Shown here piece after piece: positions 24,622-32,224 of a stretch of 34,263 nt of DNA (position 1 is its first letter; each line of letters starts with the position of its first letter). The stretch comes from Patescibacteria group bacterium (GTDB lineage: Bacteria > Patescibacteriota > Minisyncoccia > Minisyncoccales > CG1-02-41-26). The notes under the pieces were generated by a model. That model did no database searches. It saw nothing but the letters and a program-made list of their open reading frames with translations, and was not told the DNA's origin. The position numbers and the translations under genes are program-made. The DNA lies in contig JAMCXQ010000015.1 in NCBI GenBank assembly GCA_023474835.1, positions 1-34,263 of the forward strand, written 5' to 3'.

Positions 24622-24664
24622 AATAAGCAATAAGCAATAAGCAGTAAGCGATAAGCCAATAAGC
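24622..24664. repeat. Tandem heptamers (AATAAGC)3 AGTAAGC GATAAGC CAATAAGC
   Basis: direct reading; 7-bp period. Confidence 0.95.
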
Positions 24665-24665
24665 T

Positions 24666-25337
24666 ATGCCAAAATATCACGGAGAACAAATCCCCAACAA
24701 GGAGCAGGAAAAGATAAAAGTTTCCAAACTGCATTTTTTGATTCATCCGGGGTATGAACTTATTGAGGCGGCAAAGGCAGGCGATGATTTGGTTAAGCAG
24801 GACTTAACAAAATACAAAAAACTTCTTGATAGTTATATAACTGAGGCCCTGAAAATCAAAGAGAAAAACACAGAATTGCTCCTCCTTTTTCTAAGCGAGA
24901 ACCGTGATTTTTTGAAAGGTTTAAATAGGGAAAAGAATAAATTTAATTTTGAGTTGATTAGCATGATTTTATTTGAGACCATCGACGCTCTTAGGGAAAT
25001 TTTAGGGTCTCGTTTGATAGTTATTGCAGAAAATGTACCCCCGCTGTCCATTTATGCGATTCCAAGCAGGTGGCGGGATTATTTGAAGATGATACGAACC
25101 GTTACGTATCAGAATAAAAAATCAACAGATATGATAAAAGCAGTAAAACAGATAGCCAAAGAAAGGGGTTTTTATTGGGATGAGAATGTGGAAAGCGAGG
25201 CTTACGGCGAGTATAGAGATATTTGTGTTAAAGAAGGAGCAAAAAATTTGCAAAGGATGTTTGTTTTGAAGAAAGAACCCATTATTCGTGAGGAATTGAC
25301 TGATATTGCTTGGGATGAAAAGGTTAAGGCAGATTAA
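24666..25337 (+). CDS. Hypothetical protein
   Basis: 223 aa ORF with ATG immediately after heptamer tract. Confidence 0.7.
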   Translation: MPKYHGEQIPNKEQEKIKVSKLHFLIHPGYELIEAAKAGDDLVKQDLTKYKKLLDSYITEALKIKEKNTELLLLFLSENRDFLKGLNREKNKFNFELISMILFETIDALREILGSRLIVIAENVPPLSIYAIPSRWRDYLKMIRTVTYQNKKSTDMIKAVKQIAKERGFYWDENVESEAYGEYRDICVKEGAKNLQRMFVLKKEPIIREELTDIAWDEKVKAD

Positions 25338-25352
25338 CTTAACCGAATTTTC

Positions 25353-27809
25353 ATGCCAAATTTAATTTTTCCCATAATTTTTTTGGCTGTGTTCTGTGTC
25401 GTGGCAGCGGGGTTTGTGGCGCTGTTTTTGTCTTTGGCCAAAAAAAAATCACAGTGGTTTCTGCAAAGGGGAATGAACCTGGCTTTGTTTTTGGTTTCGG
25501 TGCCGCAAATCCAGCCGAAAGAAACGGAAAAGGAAATTCCCCTGGAAGTTGTATTGAAAGCAGCCGAACAGTTTTACTATAATTTAGCGGCTATCAGGGA
25601 GAAGAAGAAGTTTTTCAAGTGGCTGGTGGGCAATCCGTTTTTGGTTTTTGAGATTGCGGTTGACCGGTTGAGCGAGGAAATCTGTTTTTATTTCGCCTGC
25701 CCTCATTCTCTGGCGGGTTTGCTTGAAAAACAAATTCTGGGCTTTTGGCCAAAAGCCAGCGTTCAGCGTATTAAGGATTACAACATTTTTAATCCTTCGG
25801 GCAAATCCGTCGGCTCTATGGCTATTTTGGAGAGGCCGGGCGTTTTACCTTTGAAAACATACCAGGAATTAAGAATTGATCCTATTTCGCCCATAACCAG
25901 CGTTTTAACCAAGCTGGCAAAAGAAGGAGAGGGCGCTTCGGTTCAGGTGATTGTCCGGCCCAGGGGCAAGGGCTTGGCAAAAAGAGCCACCAAACTGATG
26001 GAAAACATGCAAAAGGGGGCAAGGATTGAAAAAGGCGTGGCTGGCTTTGAGTTTTATGACTTGGGCAAAACCGCCGAGATGCTCGGCTGGCAGAAAAAAG
26101 ACAAAAATCCGCAAGAGGAAATGAAACGGCCGGAAATAACGGCCGTGCAGCAGGAACAAATGGCCGCCATAGGCAAAAAAGCCGCCCAGCCGGTTTTTGA
26201 CGTCAATTTGCGTTTGGTTGCTTCGGCCGGCGACGAAGCAAGGGCCCAGACGATTTTGAAAGAACTGGAAAGCTCTTTTGAACAGTTTAACACCGTTAAC
26301 CTCAACAGTTTGAAATTCAAAAATTTCAAGGGTTCGGCTTTGCGCAAGCTTTTTTACCAGTATTCTTTCCGGGTTTTTGACGACAGAAAAACAATGCTTT
26401 TGTCCGCGGCCGAGCTCACTGGTCTTTTCCATTTTCCTTTGTCGGAAATCGGCACGCCCCACTTAAAATGGCTTAAAGCGAAACAGGCGCCCCCGCCCAA
26501 CAATCTGCCTCAAACAGGGCTTTTAATCGGCCGGAGCGTTTTCAGGGGAGACGAGCGGCTGGTGAGGATGATGCCCAACGACCGGGGCAGGCATCTTTAC
26601 ATTATCGGACAAACCGGCACGGGCAAGTCGGCTTTTATGAGAGAGCTCATCAGGCAGGATATGGAACAGGACCAGGGGCTTTGTTTTATTGACCCGCACG
26701 GCGATTCCGCGGAAATTTTGCTGGGTCTGGTGCCCAAAGAACGGGCCGAGGATTTGATTTATTTTAACCCGACGGATCCCCAAAAGGCCATTGGTTTGAA
26801 TATGCTGGAGTACAATCCGCAATATCCGGAAACAAAAACGTTCGTCGTCAACGAGCTTTTGGAAATTTTTGAAAAACTTTACAACTTACAGCAGCACGGA
26901 TTTGGCGGCCCGGTGTTCGAGCAGTACATGAGAAATTCCCTTTTGCTGGTAATGGAGCACCCCGAGTCGGGCAACACTTTGATTGAAGTGCCGCGGGTTT
27001 TGTCGGACACGGGCTTTCGGAGGTTCAAACTGCAAAGATGTCGCAACATCGTGGTGAAAAATTTCTGGGAACTGGAAGCGGAAAAAGCCGGAGGCGAGGC
27101 GTCTTTGGCGAATATGGTGCCTTATATCACCAGCAAAATGAACATTTTCATCGCCAATGACATGATGCGCCCGATTATCGCCCAGCAAAAGTCGGCTTTT
27201 GATTTCAGAACGATAATGGATGAGGGGAAGATTTTGATCGTCAATTTGTCCAAGGGCCAGCTTGGCGATATGAATAGTTTCTTGCTTGGTATGATAATTG
27301 TCGGCAAGCTTTTGATGGGTGCTTTGTCGCGGGCCGACGTGCCCGAATCCAGAAGGCGCGATTTTCATGTTTACATTGACGAGTTCCACAACGTAACCAC
27401 CAAAACAGTAGCCACCGGCCTGGCCGAGGCGAGAAAATACCATTTGAATCTGGTTTTGGCCCACCAGTTTATCGGCCAACTTGACGAACAAACCCAAAAA
27501 GCCATTTTCGGCAACGTAGGTTCAATGCTGTCTTTCAGGGTTGGGCCTGACGACGCCAAGTATCTCATTACCCAGTTTGGCCCGGTGTTTGACGAAAACG
27601 ACCTGGTTAATCTGGATAACTACAACGCGGCAATCCGGCTTTTGATAAACGGCGAAACCTCCCGTCCGTTTAACATTATGACAATGCCGCCCAAAAAAGA
27701 CGATGAGCAGGCTGCCGGCTTAATGAAAGAATTGTCACGGATAAAATTCGGCAAAGACCGCCAAGTTGTTGAGAAAGAGCTGGCCGAGCGCTTGCGAAAA
27801 GAGTTTTAA
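25353..27809 (+). CDS. Membrane-anchored VirD4/TraG/VirB4-like conjugation-type ATPase
   Basis: 818 aa; N-terminal TM; Walker A GQTGTGKSAFM, CFIDPHGD, Walker B VYIDEFHN, LVLAHQFIGQL. Confidence 0.85.
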   Translation: MPNLIFPIIFLAVFCVVAAGFVALFLSLAKKKSQWFLQRGMNLALFLVSVPQIQPKETEKEIPLEVVLKAAEQFYYNLAAIREKKKFFKWLVGNPFLVFEIAVDRLSEEICFYFACPHSLAGLLEKQILGFWPKASVQRIKDYNIFNPSGKSVGSMAILERPGVLPLKTYQELRIDPISPITSVLTKLAKEGEGASVQVIVRPRGKGLAKRATKLMENMQKGARIEKGVAGFEFYDLGKTAEMLGWQKKDKNPQEEMKRPEITAVQQEQMAAIGKKAAQPVFDVNLRLVASAGDEARAQTILKELESSFEQFNTVNLNSLKFKNFKGSALRKLFYQYSFRVFDDRKTMLLSAAELTGLFHFPLSEIGTPHLKWLKAKQAPPPNNLPQTGLLIGRSVFRGDERLVRMMPNDRGRHLYIIGQTGTGKSAFMRELIRQDMEQDQGLCFIDPHGDSAEILLGLVPKERAEDLIYFNPTDPQKAIGLNMLEYNPQYPETKTFVVNELLEIFEKLYNLQQHGFGGPVFEQYMRNSLLLVMEHPESGNTLIEVPRVLSDTGFRRFKLQRCRNIVVKNFWELEAEKAGGEASLANMVPYITSKMNIFIANDMMRPIIAQQKSAFDFRTIMDEGKILIVNLSKGQLGDMNSFLLGMIIVGKLLMGALSRADVPESRRRDFHVYIDEFHNVTTKTVATGLAEARKYHLNLVLAHQFIGQLDEQTQKAIFGNVGSMLSFRVGPDDAKYLITQFGPVFDENDLVNLDNYNAAIRLLINGETSRPFNIMTMPPKKDDEQAAGLMKELSRIKFGKDRQVVEKELAERLRKEF

Positions 27810-27819
27810 GCCTATAATT

Positions 27820-28530
27820 ATGGAGAAAATAAAATCTTCCGTCGGGAAGGCGCCAGAGCAAACAAAAACGCCTGACATTGAAAAGGATTATCAAAACGCC
27901 ATTAAAGAGTTAAAGGATATCTACAAAAGCGACAGCAGGCTGACCGATTTTTTATCAAGAGTTTTAATGTTTGTGAGGGCGGGCGTTTTAGAAGATGCCG
28001 ATGTTTCAAAAGTAACCGGTTTTTTGTGCGAAGACAAAACAAAAAAAAGATTGAGCGAATTCCTTGAAAAAGCCTCTCCTCTGGCCAAAAAAATCGTTGA
28101 TTTCGTCTGGTCAAATCCGGCCGGATTTGAAAAAATAGAAAGGGATATCTTTAATCGCGACGGCGCGTTCACGCCGGTTAACGAGGTTTTGTCTTACGGG
28201 GTAGACGAAGAAAAATCTTTCTTGCATTTGCATGTTCCTCCCTGCAAAACGGTTCAAAACAAAGTTTCTTTGCTTAAAGAAGGCCTGGCAGAAATTGCCG
28301 AAGTTGTGCAGGATAACGAAAACATTGAACGGATAACGGGAACATCGTGGATTGTCGCCCAAAACCCCAATTTGTTGAGGAGATTAGGGTTTACGATTGG
28401 CGGGAAAGAAAAAACGTATAAAAGGCTTTTGCGCAGTTCTTTTTTGGGAAACGAAAAGCCGGTTGGCTCGGCTTTTATGGAAAGAAATGATTTTTTAGCC
28501 AGATATTTGAAACAGAGGAACAACTCTTAA
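27820..28530 (+). CDS. Hypothetical protein (ATG at 27820 preferred over the 27766 start overlapping the ATPase gene)
   Basis: MEKIKSSVGKAPEQTKTPDIEKDYQNAIKELKD...; 236 aa. Confidence 0.65.
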   Translation: MEKIKSSVGKAPEQTKTPDIEKDYQNAIKELKDIYKSDSRLTDFLSRVLMFVRAGVLEDADVSKVTGFLCEDKTKKRLSEFLEKASPLAKKIVDFVWSNPAGFEKIERDIFNRDGAFTPVNEVLSYGVDEEKSFLHLHVPPCKTVQNKVSLLKEGLAEIAEVVQDNENIERITGTSWIVAQNPNLLRRLGFTIGGKEKTYKRLLRSSFLGNEKPVGSAFMERNDFLARYLKQRNNS

Positions 28531-30500
28531 CTGTTTTTTCCCGATTTTTTGATTAAATCCCTGATATCGGCGGCGCGTTCAAAATCCAGGTTATCGGCGG
28601 CTATTTGCATTTCTTTTTCCAGCAATTTAATATCCTGGATTGCGGCGAATTCCATTAAAACTTGTTTTTCCTGACTGGCGAATTGCCAGTTTTTTATTTC
28701 TTTGGCAATGGCCTGGGGTTTAACACGGTGTTTTTTGTTGTAAATCAGCTGGATTTTTCTGCGCCGTTCAATTTCGTTTATCGCCGATTTCATTGAGCCG
28801 GTGATTTTGTCGGCGTACAAAATAACCCGGCCGTCCAGGTGCCTTGAAGCCCGGCCCATTGTCTGGATAAGCGTGGTTTCGTTTCGCAAAAAACCTTCTT
28901 TGTCGGCGTCCAAAATCGCCACCAGGCCCACTTCGGGCAAATCAAGACCTTCCCGCAGAAGATTGATGCCGATGATAACTTCGTACTCGCCGCTTCTCAG
29001 TTTGTTGAGGATTTCCGGCCGCTCAAGCGTTTTTATTTCCGAATGCAGGTATTGCGCTTTTATTTGCTGTTCTTTCAGATACCCGGCCAGTTCCTCGGCC
29101 ATTCTTTTGGTCAAAGTAACGGCCAGAACCCGCTCGTTTTTCTGCCCGGCTTTTTTTATTTCTTCAATCAAGTCCTTTACCTGGTTTTTCGTGCTTTTTA
29201 TCTCAATGAGCGGCTCTGACAGCCCGGTCGGCCGCACCAGCTGCTCAACCACCATTTTTCTTCCGGATTTTTCAATTTCATAAGGCCCGGGCGTGGCGGA
29301 CATATAAATTACCTGTTCTGTTTTTTGTTCAAACTCGCTGAATTTGAGGGGCCGGTTGTCCAAAGCCGAAGCCAGCCTGAAACCAAAGTCAATCAAAACG
29401 TTTTTTCGGGCTTTGTCGGTGTTATACATCGCGTGCAGCTGGGGCACGGTTATGTGCGATTCGTCCACAACGACAAGCGGTGTCAGACTAGTGTCAGACA
29501 TATGTCTGACACCGAAATAATCCAGTAAAGTAAAGGGCGGGGCGCCGGGCTTTCTAAATTCAAAATAAGCCGAATAATTTTCAATGCCCGAGCAGTAGCC
29601 CATTTCCCTTATCATTTCCAGATCATAATTTGTCCGCTGTTCCAGGCGCTGCGCTTCCAGAAGTTTTTTTTGTTTTTTAAGCTCGGCCAGGCGGGCCTGC
29701 AAATCGTTTTCAATGTTAGCTATGGCTATTTTTTGCCTTGATTCTTCTGAAACCCAAAACTTCGCCGGAAAAATCGTAAAACGTGGGATAGAATTTACAG
29801 AGGGGTCCTCTCTGTCAGCTGACAGAGAGGACCCCTCTGTAAGCTTTTCAATTTTATCGCCGGAAAATTCCACTTTTATGATTTTTTCACCGGTGGCCAA
29901 ATAAATTTCCACTGTGTCGCCTCTCACCCGAAAAACTCCGGGCTTAAAGTCAAAATCGTTCCTTTGGAACTGCAAAGCGATTAAATGGCGCAAAAACCCG
30001 CTTCGCCTTATTTTCTGGCCTTGTTTGATTTCCAAGGAAACTTTTTGGTATTCTTCGGGCGAGCCGATGTTGTAAATGCACGAAACCGAAGCCACGATTA
30101 TAACGTCGCGGCGCGAAAGCAAGTCCTGCACCGCGGCGTGGCGCATCCGGTCGATCTGTTCGTTTATTTTCGCGTCCTTTTCAATATAGGTGTCGGTTGC
30201 GGGCAAATAGGCCTCGGGCTGGTAATAGTCGTAGTAAGAAACGAAATAATGCACGGCATTGTTGGGGAAAAAATCTTTAAACTCTTGATAAAGCTGGGCA
30301 GCCAATGTTTTGTTATGCGATATAACAAGAGTTGGCTTTTGGGTTTTTTCAATTACATTTGCCAAAGTAAAAGTTTTGCCCGAGCCCGTAACGCCCAAAA
30401 GCACCTGGTCGCGGCAACCCGCTTTTATATTTTTTACCAATTGAGTAATCGCCTTGGGCTGGTCGCCCGCGGGCTTGAACTTGGAAATTAACTTAAACAT
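28527..30500 (-). CDS. uvrB: Excinuclease ABC subunit UvrB with two palindrome-encoded insertions
   Basis: GDQPKAITQLV, VLLGVTGSGKTFTLANVI, YMSATPGPYE, GINLLREGLDLPEVGLVAILDADKEGFLR. Confidence 0.97.
   Translation of the reverse strand: MFKLISKFKPAGDQPKAITQLVKNIKAGCRDQVLLGVTGSGKTFTLANVIEKTQKPTLVISHNKTLAAQLYQEFKDFFPNNAVHYFVSYYDYYQPEAYLPATDTYIEKDAKINEQIDRMRHAAVQDLLSRRDVIIVASVSCIYNIGSPEEYQKVSLEIKQGQKIRRSGFLRHLIALQFQRNDFDFKPGVFRVRGDTVEIYLATGEKIIKVEFSGDKIEKLTEGSSLSADREDPSVNSIPRFTIFPAKFWVSEESRQKIAIANIENDLQARLAELKKQKKLLEAQRLEQRTNYDLEMIREMGYCSGIENYSAYFEFRKPGAPPFTLLDYFGVRHMSDTSLTPLVVVDESHITVPQLHAMYNTDKARKNVLIDFGFRLASALDNRPLKFSEFEQKTEQVIYMSATPGPYEIEKSGRKMVVEQLVRPTGLSEPLIEIKSTKNQVKDLIEEIKKAGQKNERVLAVTLTKRMAEELAGYLKEQQIKAQYLHSEIKTLERPEILNKLRSGEYEVIIGINLLREGLDLPEVGLVAILDADKEGFLRNETTLIQTMGRASRHLDGRVILYADKITGSMKSAINEIERRRKIQLIYNKKHRVKPQAIAKEIKNWQFASQEKQVLMEFAAIQDIKLLEKEMQIAADNLDFERAADIRDLIKKSGKNS
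29479..29513. repeat. Palindrome GTGTCAGACATATGTCTGACAC plus extra direct copy of GTGTCAGAC, in frame in uvrB
   Basis: GGTGTCAGAC-TA-GTGTCAGAC-ATAT-GTCTGACACC. Confidence 0.95.
29795..29842. repeat. 48-bp perfect palindrome in frame in uvrB
   Basis: TTACAGAGGGGTCCTCTCTGTCAGCTGACAGAGAGGACCCCTCTGTAA. Confidence 0.98.
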
Positions 30501-30520
30501 GCTAAAATGGTTTATAAACT

Positions 30521-31111
30521 ATGATAGCATATTTATCGGGCAATGTGATTGCCAAAAAGGACAATTTTGCCATTATTGAAACGCAGGGAGTCGGCTACGA
30601 GGTTTATTTCAGCCAAAAAACCGTTGGCGAATTGCCGGCGGCCGGGGAGCGGGCAGCCGTTTTCTGCTGTTTGGAAGCAAGCGAGCGGGGCGTGAAACTT
30701 TACGGGTTTTTGAGTTTTGACGGGCTTGAGGTTTTCAAAATTATCCGCAATATCCAGGGCGTGGGGCCCAGGGCGGCCTCGGAAATTGCCAGCACCTGTG
30801 CAATACAGGAAATTGAAAGGCAGATAAAAGACAACAAGGCTGATTTTTTGCGAGACGTGCCGGGAATCGGGCCAAAAAAAGCAGCCAAAATTATTTTGGA
30901 ACTGTCGGGCCAGCTGGAAGCCGCCAAACTGGCGGGCCAAAAAAGCAAGGCCGAGCCCGCCCAAACAGACGAGGCGCTTTTGGCTTTAATGAACCTGGGG
31001 TTTGCCAAGCAGCAGGCAAAAGAGGCATTGGCGCAATTGCCCCTTGACGTCCAGGACGCGCAGAAAAAAATCGCCCTTGCCTTGAAAGTTTTGGGGCGAA
31101 AACCAAATTGA
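30521..31111 (+). CDS. ruvA: Holliday junction DNA helicase subunit RuvA
   Basis: MIAYLSGNVIAKKDNFAIIETQGVGYEVYFSQKTVGELP; GVGPRAASEIAS; VPGIGPKKAAKIILEL. Confidence 0.96.
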   Translation: MIAYLSGNVIAKKDNFAIIETQGVGYEVYFSQKTVGELPAAGERAAVFCCLEASERGVKLYGFLSFDGLEVFKIIRNIQGVGPRAASEIASTCAIQEIERQIKDNKADFLRDVPGIGPKKAAKIILELSGQLEAAKLAGQKSKAEPAQTDEALLALMNLGFAKQQAKEALAQLPLDVQDAQKKIALALKVLGRKPN

Positions 31112-31185
31112 TTGGCTTTCGCGGACAATTTAGGCGGAGCTCCTGCGGAGCCGTTAAAAATTGCCCCGGGATTTTTCAAAAGATT

Positions 31186-32223
31186 ATGAAAGAAAAACAA
31201 TCGTCTCAACAGGAAACGGACAAAACCGCCAAAAGGAAACTTGAGCATATAAAGATTTGCCTGGAAGAAAACGTGCAGTCAACAATGAACAACGGCTTTG
31301 AAAGGATAAGTTTCAAAAGCTCGGAAAAACCCGGGATAAATCCTGAAAAAACGGATATTGTTGTTTCTTTTTTAGGCAGAAAATTCAACGCCCCGATTTT
31401 CATAGAAGCGATAACCGGTGGAGCTCCGGGCACGGAAAAAATAAATAAAAATTTGGCAACGGCCGGCCAAAAACTGGGAATTGGCATGGCTGTGGGTTCG
31501 CAAAGAGCAATGCTGGAAAATCCGGAGATCGGTTATACATATCAGGTGCGGGACGCAGCGCCCGACATATTTTTGCTGGCTAATATCGGCATAGCCCAGG
31601 TGCTGCAATATTCGCCAGAACAAATAGAGAGTTTGGTTAAAGCGATAAAAGCCGACGGCCTGGCCGTGCATTTTAACATAAGCCAGGAAATGGCCCAGAA
31701 AGAGGGCGACAAGGATTTTTCGGGCATTTACGAGGCTCTGGCCAGGTTGTGTTTTCGGGCCAAATTTCCGGTGATTGCCAAAGAGGTTGGTTTTGGAATG
31801 ACGGGGGATATGGCGAAACAACTGGAAAATTCAGGCGTTGCGGCAATAGACGTTGCCGGGGCCGGTGGCACGGACTGGCGCAAAATCGAGCTTTTGAGAA
31901 GCAATGAAATTGACGAAAATTATTCCAGCGAGGGCATACCAACGGCCTTATCCCTGGAACAATGTCTAAACTCGGTTAAAATTCCGGTTATTTCTTCCGG
32001 AGGCATAAGAACCGCAACGGACATTGCCAAATCCTTGGCAATGGGAGCGGCTTTGGCTGGTATGGCTTTGCCGCTATTGAAACCAGCCACTGTTTCGGCT
32101 GGCGAAGTTGTCAAGAAACTGAAAGAATATATTCTTGGGCTCAAAAAGATAATGGCCGGGCTCGGCGCTGAAAACATAAAAGAGTTGGGAAAAGTTATTC
32201 TTGAAGAAGAAATAAAAAGATAA
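31186..32223 (+). CDS. fni: Type 2 isopentenyl-diphosphate delta-isomerase (FMN-dependent)
   Basis: FEAITGGAPGTEKINKNLATAGQKLGIGMAVGSQRAML; AIDVAGAGGTDW; VISSGGIRTATDIAKSLAMGA. Confidence 0.93.
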   Translation: MKEKQSSQQETDKTAKRKLEHIKICLEENVQSTMNNGFERISFKSSEKPGINPEKTDIVVSFLGRKFNAPIFIEAITGGAPGTEKINKNLATAGQKLGIGMAVGSQRAMLENPEIGYTYQVRDAAPDIFLLANIGIAQVLQYSPEQIESLVKAIKADGLAVHFNISQEMAQKEGDKDFSGIYEALARLCFRAKFPVIAKEVGFGMTGDMAKQLENSGVAAIDVAGAGGTDWRKIELLRSNEIDENYSSEGIPTALSLEQCLNSVKIPVISSGGIRTATDIAKSLAMGAALAGMALPLLKPATVSAGEVVKKLKEYILGLKKIMAGLGAENIKELGKVILEEEIKR

Positions 32224-32224
32224 A

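Noticed and set aside
24622-24664. Possible CRISPR-like array
   Set aside because: Units are 7-bp tandem copies with no spacers; no cas genes in the window.
26127-26146. CGGCCG...CGGCCG inverted repeat in the VirD4-like gene
   Set aside because: Short GC-rich arms with a natural coding context; not comparable to the long palindromes.
31112-31185. N-terminal extension of the IPP isomerase from an alternative start (MIGFRGQFRRSSCGAVKN...)
   Set aside because: Sequence contains a hairpin (GCTCC-TGC-GGAGC) and does not resemble the family; ATG at 31186 is preferred.
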